From positions 1 through 43,084 of the IMG/VR virus record IMGVR_UViG_3300042328_001188: 43,084 nt of DNA. One strand, given 5' to 3'. Every line of letters starts with the position of its first letter. The stretch's first letter is position 1. Made by a program: the position numbers and the translations under genes. The notes below the pieces were generated by a model. It was not told the DNA's origin, made no database searches, and was given only the letters and a program-made list of their open reading frames with translations. The DNA is from a virus. Shown piece after piece: positions 15,186 through 23,468 of the stretch.

Positions 15186-16127
15186 ATGTTTATAGAACAA
15201 ACGGAAGAAAAAGTAAATAACAATTTGTGGGTAGAGAAGTATCGCCCAACAAAGCTTGTTGATTATGTAGGTAACGAACATTTAAAATCAAAAGTAGAAG
15301 GTTATTTAGAAACAGGCGAAATTCCACATTTACTTTTATACGGAAAAGCCGGTACTGGTAAAACTACATTAGCAAAGTTAATCGTAAAATCAATTGAGTG
15401 TGATTATATGATTATTAATGCATCTTCGGAGAACAATGTGGATACGGTAAGAAATAAGGTAACTAACTTTGCATCTTCTATGGGATTCAAACCATTTAAG
15501 ATTATTATATTAGATGAGTTTGATTATATGACTCACAACGCACAAGCTATCTTAAGAAACTTAATGGAAACATTTTCAGCACATTGCCGTTTCATATTAA
15601 CTTGTAACTATGTTGAGAAAGTAATTGAACCAATTCAAAGTAGATGTCAATCATTTCAGATTGTACCTCCAACTAAAAAAGATGTTGCAATGCAAATTAG
15701 TAAAATCTTAAAGAATGAGGAAGTGGAATTTGAAGTTAAGGATTTAGTTCCAATTATTGACGCAGCTTATCCTGATATTCGTAAGGTTATCAATACATGT
15801 CAACTTAATTCTAACAAAGGTAAGTTGAAAGTAGATGTACAAAATCTATTAGAGAATGATTACAAAAATAAAATTATTGATATCTTAAAATCTTCGGATG
15901 ATAAGAGAAACAAATATATGAAAGTAAGACAAGCTCTTATTGATTCTAAAGTTACTGACTTTACTGATTTATATACAATGTTATATGATAAGGTAGATGA
16001 GTATGGTGGAGAGAACACAGCTAACATCATTCTTTTATTAGGAGATGGTGTAAGTAAATCAGCAGTAGCAATTGATAAAGAAATTATCGCAGCAGCTACA
16101 TTAATTCAAATATTAAATATTATTTAA
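15186..16127 (+). CDS. Clamp loader large subunit, AAA+ ATPase (T4 gp44-like)
   Basis: A 313-aa AAA+ ATPase. Walker A GKAGTGKTT (53-61), Walker B IIILDEFD (106-113), sensor 1 region RFILTCNY (135-142) and the SRC arginine-finger motif (152-154) are present. It opens the clamp and loads it on primer-template DNA. I chose the ATG at 15186, which gives MFIEQTEEKVNNNLWVEKYR; a longer TTG-initiated frame begins inside dut and adds 28 residues unlike the family. The start is 10 nt after dut. Confidence 0.92.
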   Translation: MFIEQTEEKVNNNLWVEKYRPTKLVDYVGNEHLKSKVEGYLETGEIPHLLLYGKAGTGKTTLAKLIVKSIECDYMIINASSENNVDTVRNKVTNFASSMGFKPFKIIILDEFDYMTHNAQAILRNLMETFSAHCRFILTCNYVEKVIEPIQSRCQSFQIVPPTKKDVAMQISKILKNEEVEFEVKDLVPIIDAAYPDIRKVINTCQLNSNKGKLKVDVQNLLENDYKNKIIDILKSSDDKRNKYMKVRQALIDSKVTDFTDLYTMLYDKVDEYGGENTANIILLLGDGVSKSAVAIDKEIIAAATLIQILNII

Positions 16128-16128
16128 C

Positions 16129-16395
16129 ATGGCTAACATTTTAGGAGCAGGTGGACAACCAATCGGAGGAAAAGAAGAAACCCCAATCTCATTAGAAAAA
16201 ACCGAAGCAATTGCATGTAAGAAATGCGGTGGTGAGATTTTCGTACAAGGTTTTGGATTTCGTAAGATTTCAAAGTTATTAACTGGTAAAACAAAGGACG
16301 AAGTACTACCAGTAGAATTATTCCTTTGTGGAGATTGTGGTGAAGTATTAAATGATTTATTACCTCCGGGTTTAAAAGTAGAAGAAGAAGCATAA
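16129..16395 (+). CDS. Zinc-ribbon protein
   Basis: An 88-aa protein with two CxxC pairs: CKKC (30-33) and CGDC (67-70), separated by a GFGFRKISKLLTG stretch. The arrangement is a classic zinc ribbon. It sits between the two clamp loader genes with 1-nt gaps on each side, and I recall similar small proteins near gp44/gp62 in other T4-like phages. A part in replisome assembly or transcription coupling is likely but not shown. Confidence 0.75.
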   Translation: MANILGAGGQPIGGKEETPISLEKTEAIACKKCGGEIFVQGFGFRKISKLLTGKTKDEVLPVELFLCGDCGEVLNDLLPPGLKVEEEA

Positions 16396-16396
16396 T

Positions 16397-16846
16397 ATGG
16401 CTAAAACATTATTTGACCATCTAAACGCAATTACGGATAAGAAAGACCCAAAGTATTGGGACACACTTGATGAGAGTGATAAAAAGACATGGAGTAACTA
16501 TATGATACTCCGTTTTCTTTCTATGAAACCTGAGTGGATAGAACTAATTGCAGATATACAACCTTATATTCAGGAGGCACCTCCTAAAGCAGCATATCTT
16601 TGCCTAATTGGATTAATTCCAAAGACACGAGCATTTCTAAAATATATGAAACCAGCTTCATCTGAAAAATATGAAGATTGGATTGTTAAACTGGTAGCTC
16701 AATTTTATGAGGTATCGGAAACGGAGGCTGAGGATTATCTTAAAATCCTATATGAAACAACTGGTGGTAAATTACATATTAAAGAAATAGCTGAATCGTA
16801 TGGTACTGACCCTAAACAAATTACGAAGCTAAAATTAAAGGTTTAG
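16397..16846 (+). CDS. Clamp loader small subunit (T4 gp62-like)
   Basis: A 149-aa helical protein. The head LFDHLNAITDKKDPKYWD, the segment SNYMILRFLSMKPEWIELI and GLIPKTRAFLKYMK match the pattern of phage clamp loader A subunits such as T4 gp62 (187 aa), though it is shorter. With the gp44-like ATPase it would form the clamp loader pentamer. Its order after gp44 agrees with T4-like genomes. Confidence 0.8.
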   Translation: MAKTLFDHLNAITDKKDPKYWDTLDESDKKTWSNYMILRFLSMKPEWIELIADIQPYIQEAPPKAAYLCLIGLIPKTRAFLKYMKPASSEKYEDWIVKLVAQFYEVSETEAEDYLKILYETTGGKLHIKEIAESYGTDPKQITKLKLKV

Positions 16847-16847
16847 T

Positions 16848-16879
16848 TTTGGTAATATCGGGTATTTTTCGTATCTTTA
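16848..16879 (+). promoter_or_regulatory. Bacteroidota-type promoter P4 (TTTG-N20-TATCTTTA)
   Basis: TTTG at 16848-16851 and TATCTTTA at 16872-16879 are 20 nt apart. The spacer ends GGTATTTTTCG as in P3. The site lies directly after the gp62-like stop, and the next ATG (16894) is 14 nt beyond the -7 box, giving a very short leader. Confidence 0.8.
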
Positions 16880-16893
16880 TATAAATAAAAACA

Positions 16894-17766
16894 ATGGCAA
16901 AAGTATCATTTTCGCAGTACTCTATGTGGAGTAACTGCCCGCATCAATATAAGTTAAATTACATAGATAAGTTAGGTGAAAGTTCATCTAATATACATAC
17001 AATATTCGGAACTGCTATGCACGAAACAATTCAACATTACCTTTCGGTTATGTATGGTGTTTCCAAAAAGCAAGCAGATGAAATCAACAAAGATAAGCTC
17101 TTATTAGAAAGAATGAGAGAAGCTTACAAAACCGAAGCTGAAAAAATGAGTGAAGGAACTCCTTGTACTCAAATTGAATTAGAAGAATTTTATGGTGATG
17201 GTAGAAGAATCTTAGCATGGTTGGATAAGCACATGCACAAATTTTATTCAAAGAGTGGATATGAATTAGTAGGTATTGAAATTCCTTTAAACGCAACTAT
17301 TAAAACAGGAGTGCACTTTATTGGATTTATAGATATCGTATTAAGAGATGTGGCAGAGAATTCAATCATTATCATTGACCTTAAGACATCTACAATGGGA
17401 TGGAATCAATATCAGAAAGCCGATAAGATGAAAAACTCTCAAATTCTTTTATATAAAAAATACTATTCTGAATTATTTAATATTCCATTATCTAAAATTA
17501 AAGTAGAGTATCAAATCCTCCGTAGGAAGTTACCCGAAGATTCAGCATTTCCAATTCCACATGTATCAAAACACGTTCCAGCTCATGGGGCTCCATCGGT
17601 TACTAAAGTATATGATGAGTTTATGACATTTATTAATGCAGTATTTGATGATGAGGGTAAATTTAGAGATATTGAATTTCCTAAAGTACCGGGTCCAGCT
17701 AAAAAGAATTGTAAATTTTGTGAATTTGGTAATAGGGGAATATGTGATAAAAAGGCTACAAAATAA
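16894..17766 (+). CDS. PD-(D/E)XK nuclease, RecB/Cas4-like with iron-sulfur cysteines
   Basis: A 290-aa nuclease. It has the SxxxxxxxCPxxYKL entry motif (Cys15), GTAMHETIQ (His43), GFIDIVL (Asp147), the catalytic IIDLKTS (Asp162, Lys164) and a downstream Gln183 of the QxxxY motif. At the C-terminus CKFCEFGNRGIC gives Cys273, 276 and 284, which with Cys15 form the four-cysteine iron-sulfur site of Cas4/AddB nucleases. Likely jobs are single-strand exonuclease work in recombination, end processing or host DNA breakdown. It has its own promoter, apart from the replisome genes. Confidence 0.88.
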   Translation: MAKVSFSQYSMWSNCPHQYKLNYIDKLGESSSNIHTIFGTAMHETIQHYLSVMYGVSKKQADEINKDKLLLERMREAYKTEAEKMSEGTPCTQIELEEFYGDGRRILAWLDKHMHKFYSKSGYELVGIEIPLNATIKTGVHFIGFIDIVLRDVAENSIIIIDLKTSTMGWNQYQKADKMKNSQILLYKKYYSELFNIPLSKIKVEYQILRRKLPEDSAFPIPHVSKHVPAHGAPSVTKVYDEFMTFINAVFDDEGKFRDIEFPKVPGPAKKNCKFCEFGNRGICDKKATK

Positions 17767-17814
17767 ATTTTATGTTTTTTTAAATTCATTATACTTATAT
17801 ATATAAATATATTA

Positions 17815-18018
17815 ATGATGAATCAAGAAAACACAAAACTGACAACAGTGAAAATACTGAAAGATGTATATTCAAGTTTCAAAAAAGTTTCTTTTACATC
17901 GGATGTTACACTTCAAAAGCTGGTAAATAGAACAGTGGAAAGGTATGTTACCGATATAGAATTTAGAGAAGAAATGAACGAATACTTAAAACTACAAATT
18001 TCAGGTTCACAATTTTAA
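17815..18018 (+). CDS. Small ribbon-helix-helix-like protein
   Basis: A 67-aa protein with a predicted strand (LTTVKILKDVY), then helices SFKKVSFTSDVTLQKLVNRTVERYV, in keeping with MetJ/Arc-type ribbon-helix-helix DNA-binding proteins. Two ATG codons (17815 and 17818) are adjacent, so the start is uncertain by one residue. The gene follows a 48-nt extremely AT-rich gap and precedes glycosyltransferase genes. A transcription regulator role is likely from the fold only. Confidence 0.62.
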   Translation: MMNQENTKLTTVKILKDVYSSFKKVSFTSDVTLQKLVNRTVERYVTDIEFREEMNEYLKLQISGSQF

Positions 18019-18033
18019 CAACACAAATAAGTT

Positions 18034-19416
18034 ATGGCAAAAAAGAAGATTCTGTTACTTTCAGATGATTTAAGAATGGCAAGTGGTATCGCCACAATGT
18101 CAAAAGAATTGGTGCTAGGTACGGCACATAAATACGATTGGTTTCAAGTAGGAGCCGCAATTAATCACCCTGAAGCTGGAAAAGTTTTAGATGTTAGCCA
18201 AGATATCCAAGAAAGATATGGTATCGCCGATGCTAATGTAAAGATTTTACCTTGGAATGGTTATGGTAACGCTGATTTGATTAGACAATTAATCAACACA
18301 GAAAAGCCTGATGCTATTGTACACTTTACTGACCCTCGTTATTGGACATGGTTGTATGATATTGAACATGAAATCAGACAGAATGTTCCACTTTTATTTT
18401 ACGCAATTTGGGATGATTTACCAGACCCATTATATAATCGTAACTTCTATGAAAGTTGTGATTGGATTGGTTGTATCTCTAGACAAACATATGGTATCAT
18501 TAAAAGATTATCAGCTTTAGATACAAAACCAACTTGGAAAACAAAGGCAGATTGGCAAGTAGATTATGTACCACATGGTATTAATACTGATATCTATAAA
18601 CCAGCTGATGTTTCAACTGAATTCCGTAAACAAATTTTAGGAGATAAAGAATATGATTTCGTATTATATTGGAGTAATAGAAACATTAGAAGGAAACAAC
18701 CAGCTGATGTTATCGTAGCATTTAAAAAGTTTTGTGATAAGATTGGTAAAGAAAAAGCAGATAAATGTGTATTACTAATGCACACACAACCTGTTGATGA
18801 AAATGGTACTGATTTACCGGCAGTAATTGACGCAGTTGCTCCGGATGTTAATATTATATTCTCAGATGTAAGAAGACCAGTTGAAGAATTAAATCTTATT
18901 TATAATATAGCAGATGTAACAATCAACATAGCAAACAATGAAGGATTTGGATTAGCAACGGCAGAATCAGTAATGACAGGAACTCCTATTATTGTAAACG
19001 TAACTGGTGGATTGCAAGACCAATGTGGATTTGAAGTTGATGGTAAGTTATTAACACACGAAGATTACATTAAGATTGGTTCTTTACATGAGTGGAGAAA
19101 ATGGGAAGGAAAAGCTAAGCCTGGTCCTTGGGTTAGACCTGTATGGAGTAGAGCATTAGCATTAGCAGGCTCAGTCCCGACACCTTATATTTGGGATGAT
19201 AGAGTTGATGTAGAGGAAGTTGCTGAAGCAATTGAAGAAATGTACAACACACCAAAAGAAGTCCGTAAAGCAAATGGATTGATAGGTAGAGAGGCATTTA
19301 TAGGAGATATGGGATTAACACATACAAATATGTGTCAGCAATTAATAAATGGAATTGAATCAACATTTGAAAATTGGAAACCAAGAGAAAGATTCGAAGT
19401 ATTTAAAATTAAATAA
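18034..19416 (+). CDS. GT-B glycosyltransferase, GT4-like
   Basis: A 460-aa glycosyltransferase. The N-terminal Rossmann half starts KKILLLSDDLRMASGIATM, with a Gly-rich loop typical of GT4. The C-terminal half has YWSNRNIRRKQP and the donor-binding E-x7-E motif in NEGFGLATAESVMTG (Glu at about 303 and 311). The conserved VPHGINTDIYKP linker lies between the domains. It pairs with a second GT4-like gene 8 nt downstream and both lie upstream of the collagen-like fibre gene. The donor sugar is not predictable. Confidence 0.86.
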   Translation: MAKKKILLLSDDLRMASGIATMSKELVLGTAHKYDWFQVGAAINHPEAGKVLDVSQDIQERYGIADANVKILPWNGYGNADLIRQLINTEKPDAIVHFTDPRYWTWLYDIEHEIRQNVPLLFYAIWDDLPDPLYNRNFYESCDWIGCISRQTYGIIKRLSALDTKPTWKTKADWQVDYVPHGINTDIYKPADVSTEFRKQILGDKEYDFVLYWSNRNIRRKQPADVIVAFKKFCDKIGKEKADKCVLLMHTQPVDENGTDLPAVIDAVAPDVNIIFSDVRRPVEELNLIYNIADVTINIANNEGFGLATAESVMTGTPIIVNVTGGLQDQCGFEVDGKLLTHEDYIKIGSLHEWRKWEGKAKPGPWVRPVWSRALALAGSVPTPYIWDDRVDVEEVAEAIEEMYNTPKEVRKANGLIGREAFIGDMGLTHTNMCQQLINGIESTFENWKPRERFEVFKIK

Positions 19417-19424
19417 GTTATAAA

Positions 19425-20714
19425 ATGAAACCAACATTAGTATTTCAAGGACCTATATTTACACGTAGTGGTTATGGAGACCATTGTAGAGATTTAATGA
19501 AATCTTTACGCAAGATGGATAAATACGATATTAAGATTATCCCACTTCGTTGGGGAAACACTCCACAAAATCAAGTTGATGGTGAGAGCGATTTTGGTAG
19601 ATGGATGTTAGAAAGAGTTATACCTCAATTAAACTTTAAACCTGATGTATTTATGCAGGTTTCTGTAGCAAATGAATTTGAACCAAAAGGTGAATACAAT
19701 ATAGGAGTAACTGCTGGTGTTGAAACTACAATTGCACCTAAAGATTTTATAGATGGTTGTAATAAAATGGATTTAATTATTGTTCCATCTAATTTTACAA
19801 AACAAAATATTGGTGGCACTGTGTATCAACAACAAGACCAAGCATCAGGACAAATAGTTGGAGAACTTAGAGTTACAAAACCTATTCAGGTTCTTTTTGA
19901 AGGAGTTGATACTGAAATATTTTCTAAGGGAACTGATAAAGATGTGTTAGCAAATGTAAAAGAAGATTTCAACTTCTTAATTGTAGGACATTGGTTGAAA
20001 GGAGATTTAGGACAAGATAGGAAGGATATTGGTATGGCAATCAAAACATTGGCAACTGTATTTCAATATCTACCAGCTGATAAAAAACCTGGTATAATTG
20101 TTAAAACATCTCACGCTGGATTTAGTGTAATTGATAGAGAGGGAACTAGAGAAAAAATAGATGCAGTATTAAAACCATTTGGTGATAAATGCCCATCTGT
20201 ATATTTGATACATGGTGATATGGAAGAAACTGATATGAGCAATTTATACCACCATCCTAAAGTAAAAGCAATGGTTTCATTTGCTAAAGGTGAAGGATAT
20301 GGTAGACCTATGGCTGAGTTTACTTTGACAGGTAAACCAATTATAGCTAGTGGTTGGAGTGGACAAATGGATTTTTTACCTGCAGAACATGCAGTATTAT
20401 TAGAAGGTTCTTTAACAGCTGTACACGAATCAGCAGCTGACCAATTTTGCATGAAAGAAGCTCAATGGTTTACTGTAAACTACTCAAATGCAGCTAATAA
20501 ATTATATGATGTTTATAAAAACTATGATATTTATTTAAAACAATCCGAAGGATTAAAAGAAAATACAAAATCTAAATTTACATTAGATAAAATGCATGAT
20601 ACATTTTCGGAAATATTAGATGCAAATATCAAATCTAAGCCTAAGCTTGTTCCGTTTAATATTCCTAAATTAAATAGTTCTAAAATGCAAATACCAAAAC
20701 TTAACAAAATATAA
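19425..20714 (+). CDS. GT-B glycosyltransferase, GT4-like
   Basis: A 429-aa glycosyltransferase with an N-terminal QGPIFTRSGYGDHC loop, the interdomain EGVDTEIF segment, and a donor-binding KGEGYGRPMAEF with E-x7-E (about 290 and 298) followed by TGKPIIASGWSG. The last 35 residues (KSKPKLVPFNIPKLNSSK) are a low-complexity Lys/Pro tail. Its stop overlaps the next start (TAATG). Fibre glycosylation is an inference from position. Confidence 0.86.
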   Translation: MKPTLVFQGPIFTRSGYGDHCRDLMKSLRKMDKYDIKIIPLRWGNTPQNQVDGESDFGRWMLERVIPQLNFKPDVFMQVSVANEFEPKGEYNIGVTAGVETTIAPKDFIDGCNKMDLIIVPSNFTKQNIGGTVYQQQDQASGQIVGELRVTKPIQVLFEGVDTEIFSKGTDKDVLANVKEDFNFLIVGHWLKGDLGQDRKDIGMAIKTLATVFQYLPADKKPGIIVKTSHAGFSVIDREGTREKIDAVLKPFGDKCPSVYLIHGDMEETDMSNLYHHPKVKAMVSFAKGEGYGRPMAEFTLTGKPIIASGWSGQMDFLPAEHAVLLEGSLTAVHESAADQFCMKEAQWFTVNYSNAANKLYDVYKNYDIYLKQSEGLKENTKSKFTLDKMHDTFSEILDANIKSKPKLVPFNIPKLNSSKMQIPKLNKI

Positions 20715-21181
20715 TGTCATTTGCTTTACAATATAAATCTCTTATTGAAAGTGAGAAGAAGTTGGGTAAGGCTTTAATAAAGCCCGGAAATATTTATAGA
20801 ATTATGGTATATAAATATGCCGATGGAATTACAAAATCATTATCAGGACCAACTTCATCTTTGATATTCGCAATTGGTATATACGATAAACAATTATTTT
20901 GTTTAAAAATTAGTGAAATTAAACCTGAAAAGTTTTTTAAATGGCTAAAGGTAGTTTTTTTAAAAAATTTAAATGATGAGAGTTTTGATACATCTGAACA
21001 TCTTATGGAATTGCTTGTAAAAGCAGATAAGTCTGGTAAAAAATTGTATTCTTCCTATGTTAAGCCATCTACAATAGCTAAAGGACCACTAAATCCATAT
21101 AGAACATATAATCTTAGTGGTATAACACTTGTTCAGGAGGTTAAGATAAAAAAGGAAATACTTAAGAAGTATTACAAATAG
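20714..21181 (+). CDS. Hypothetical protein upstream of the fibre gene
   Basis: A 155-aa protein I cannot name. It contains GNIYRIMVYKYADGI, LIFAIGIYDKQLFCLK and LNPYRTYNLSGITLV, giving a beta-rich middle and a basic C-terminal helix. It is coupled to the upstream glycosyltransferase by a TAATG overlap. The next gene is the collagen-like fibre protein, so a structural or assembly role is possible. Confidence 0.68.
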   Translation: MSFALQYKSLIESEKKLGKALIKPGNIYRIMVYKYADGITKSLSGPTSSLIFAIGIYDKQLFCLKISEIKPEKFFKWLKVVFLKNLNDESFDTSEHLMELLVKADKSGKKLYSSYVKPSTIAKGPLNPYRTYNLSGITLVQEVKIKKEILKKYYK

Positions 21182-21199
21182 TTTATTTTCCCAATCGGT

Positions 21200-21207
21200 T
21201 ATATTTA
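21200..21207 (+). promoter_or_regulatory. Possible -7-like element upstream of the fibre gene
   Basis: TATATTTA followed by CTGTTACA lies 38 nt before the fibre ATG. No TTTG is present 20 nt upstream. The same box followed by a similar TTACA is seen at 779-786, so this may be a second promoter type. Confidence 0.3.
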
Positions 21208-21245
21208 CTGTTACAACATTACAATTATAATAGTAAATAAAGGAT

Positions 21246-23312
21246 ATGGCATTAACTAAAAGATTAAGTAAAGGTTCTCCACTTACTGCAGCTGAGATGG
21301 ATGGTAACTTAGATTTTTTACAATCTCAAATTACAGCTGGTTCATCTGGAACTAGTGGAACATCTGGGGTAAATGGTTCACAAGGAATATCGGGAACGGG
21401 AGGTACATCTGGTACATCAGGTACTTCTGGAACATCTGGTGTAAAGGGTGATTTGTTTACATCCACATCAAATAATAATCATGATATTTCATTAGGTTCA
21501 AAGACATTTACAATAGCAGGGGGTCTGTCTTGGACACCTGGTCAACAAACTATTATATCTCAAAATGGTAGTAACTACATGACCGCTACAGTAACATCTT
21601 ACAATAGTGGTACAGGTCAATTTATTGTAAATGTGGTGTCTGTTGTTGGTAGTGGTACTGGTATAACATCTTGGTTTATAAATACCGCAGGTGCAACTGG
21701 ACAGGCTGGTTCTTCAGGCTCATCCGGAACTTCTGGAACTTCTGGAACATCGGGAACTTCTGGAACATCAGGAACTTCTGGAACTAGCGGAACATCGGGA
21801 ACTTCTGGGATTAATGGTACATCCGGAACATCAGGAACGTCTGGAACTAGCGGAACATCGGGTACATCTGGTACATCTGGTACATCAGGAACTTCTGGAA
21901 CATCTGGAACATCTGGTATAAATGGTAATGATGGAACATTTTTTGGTTCATCTGGAACTTCTGGAGAAAGTGGAACATCTGGAGTGAATGGTACATCCGG
22001 AGTTAATGGAACTTCTGGTGTAAACGGAACATCTGGAACAAGTGGAACAAGCGGTACATCCGGAACATCTGGTATAAATGGTGTGGCTGGTAGTAGTGGT
22101 ACATCGGGTACATCTGGAACATCTGGTACATCTGGGACAACTTTTAATTTAAGTGGAACAACCGATAATGGTGTTATTACATCAAATAATGGTACAGCCG
22201 GTACTGTAGAATCTAATTTATTATTTGATGGAACTCTATTAACAATTAGAGGAAATCTTTCAGCATCTGGAGCATTTACATCATCATTAAGACAAGGATA
22301 TGTTTTAGTTGGTGGTGCTGGTAATGTAACTACGTTAGTAGCAACATCATCATTTGGTGGCGCAGGTACTACAACAACCGATGGGATATTCAGAGCAACT
22401 GGTTCAATCGTAGCAACAACAAACAATTTACAAATTACAGGTTCTTTGGATATATTAGGACCTATTACGGCATCATTAAGAACGGGATATGTTTGGGTTG
22501 GTGATAATAGTAGAAGTACAAGACAAGTAGCAACATCATCATTTGGAGCAACTTTGACTGTAGAAGATGGTACTCCTACAATAGTACCTAATGTAACTAA
22601 AATAATATTTAGTGGAGCATCTGTTACTAATAATGGTAGTGGTCAAATTACTGTAACTGTTACCGGTGGAGGTGGTGGTGGTACATCTGGTACATCGGGA
22701 ACATCTGGCGCCTCTGGTGTAGCTGGTACATCTGGTTCATCTGGTACATCTGGTGCTAATGGTAAAGATGGTACGATGGGTACATCCGGTACATCTGGTA
22801 TTAGTGGTGGTGTTAGTTCGGCCGGCTCATCGGGAACTTCTGGAACATCTGGTACATCTGGTTCTAACGGATTTGGTACAAGTGGTACAAGTGGTACAAG
22901 TGGTATAAATGGTACTTCTGGTGCTAGTGGATTGAATGGAGATGCTGGTACGTCTGGTTCATCTGGAACTAGCGGTACATCTGGTGTAACTGGTGGAGCA
23001 TCTACTGGAGGTACGTCTGGAACTTCTGGTACATCTGGTAATTTAACTTTAAGTGGTACAACAAATGATGGTATTTTAACATTTGATGGAGGTCTTGTTC
23101 AGGGTATAGTTGAATCCGACTTTACATTTAACGCAAGTAGTAAAATTTTAACTGTAAGTGGATCTGTATTAGCATATACATCAGTTACATTAAGACCGGT
23201 TGATACCCTACCGGCAGGCGCAGTTGGTAAATTAGCATCATATGCTCCGGTATCACCAGCATCGGCATCTTTATATTTCCATAATGGTTCAGATTGGGTT
23301 AAGGTAGTTTAA
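21246..23312 (+). CDS. Collagen-like tail fibre/virion protein with Gly-Thr-Ser repeats
   Basis: A 688-aa modular protein. The head KRLSKGSPLTAAEMDGN is typical of phage fibre and virion proteins. Three Gly-X-Y tracts, mostly Gly-Thr-Ser with GIN/GVN interruptions, occupy about 32-67, 150-299 and 474-600. Between them are a globular beta-rich insert (about 70-148, with LSWTPGQQTIIS) and a region with a doubled motif (SLRQGYVLVGG and SLRTGYVWVGD, each followed by VATSSFG). A LSGTTDNGVIT module after the second tract recurs as LSGTTNDGILT after the third, evidence of internal duplication. Gly-X-Y tracts should form a trimeric collagen-like stalk; hundreds of Thr/Ser are potential O-glycosylation sites. 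No proline occurs in the GTS tracts. Confidence 0.88.
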   Translation: MALTKRLSKGSPLTAAEMDGNLDFLQSQITAGSSGTSGTSGVNGSQGISGTGGTSGTSGTSGTSGVKGDLFTSTSNNNHDISLGSKTFTIAGGLSWTPGQQTIISQNGSNYMTATVTSYNSGTGQFIVNVVSVVGSGTGITSWFINTAGATGQAGSSGSSGTSGTSGTSGTSGTSGTSGTSGTSGTSGINGTSGTSGTSGTSGTSGTSGTSGTSGTSGTSGTSGINGNDGTFFGSSGTSGESGTSGVNGTSGVNGTSGVNGTSGTSGTSGTSGTSGINGVAGSSGTSGTSGTSGTSGTTFNLSGTTDNGVITSNNGTAGTVESNLLFDGTLLTIRGNLSASGAFTSSLRQGYVLVGGAGNVTTLVATSSFGGAGTTTTDGIFRATGSIVATTNNLQITGSLDILGPITASLRTGYVWVGDNSRSTRQVATSSFGATLTVEDGTPTIVPNVTKIIFSGASVTNNGSGQITVTVTGGGGGGTSGTSGTSGASGVAGTSGSSGTSGANGKDGTMGTSGTSGISGGVSSAGSSGTSGTSGTSGSNGFGTSGTSGTSGINGTSGASGLNGDAGTSGSSGTSGTSGVTGGASTGGTSGTSGTSGNLTLSGTTNDGILTFDGGLVQGIVESDFTFNASSKILTVSGSVLAYTSVTLRPVDTLPAGAVGKLASYAPVSPASASLYFHNGSDWVKVV
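21341..23041 (+). repeat. Tandem 9-nt coding repeats (Gly-Thr-Ser), synonymously varied
   Basis: The fibre gene holds three blocks of 9-nt units encoding Gly-Thr-Ser. At the DNA level units alternate among GGAACTTCT, GGTACATCT, GGAACATCG, GGAACTAGC and others, so the protein repeat is far more regular than the DNA repeat. Confidence 0.9.
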
Positions 23313-23329
23313 AAATAAATTAAAAATAA

Positions 23330-23364
23330 AAATGGGTAATTCTAAAAAAGTTACCCATTTTTTT
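23330..23364 (+). terminator. Rho-independent terminator after the fibre gene
   Basis: Arms AAATGGGTAA (23330-23339) and TTACCCATTT (23351-23360) pair perfectly over 10 bp around an 11-nt loop and run into a T tract. It separates the fibre gene from the sugar island. Confidence 0.88.
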
Positions 23365-23419
23365 ATGCTTTACTTGAAAATTGTATATTTATATCTATAT
23401 ATACATATACAAAGATATA

Positions 23420-23451
23420 TTTGGAAAATATAATAAATTGTTGTATATTTG
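23420..23451 (+). promoter_or_regulatory. Bacteroidota-type promoter P5 (TTTG-N20-TATATTTG), head of the sugar island
   Basis: TTTG at 23420-23423 and TATATTTG at 23444-23451 with a 20-nt spacer. The next ATG is 17 nt further on. The spacer lacks the ATTTTTCG block of P2-P4 but keeps TTGTATATTTGTAT. As there is no terminator until after 42166, this promoter could drive the entire glycan gene cluster. Confidence 0.78.
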
Positions 23452-23468
23452 TATTCAAATAAAATATT

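Noticed and set aside
17802-17809. TATAAATA, identical to the T4 late promoter core
   Set aside because: It sits in a run of alternating A/T where such a match is expected by chance, and no sigma-55-like gene is seen in the window.
21691-21921. 76-aa + frame rich in HRELLEH-type repeats
   Set aside because: Out-of-frame reading of the same GTS repeat DNA, entirely inside the fibre gene.
21617-22426. 269-aa open frame on the minus strand with PDVPDVP repeats
   Set aside because: It is the antisense of the Gly-Thr-Ser repeat; any regular repeat yields a long mirrored frame. No start context or promoter, and all other genes are on the + strand.
23384-23391. TATATTTA as an additional full promoter upstream of the sugar island
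   Set aside because: No TTTG at the proper distance; P5 at 23420-23451 is a perfect match and nearer the gene. Kept only as part of the weak second class.
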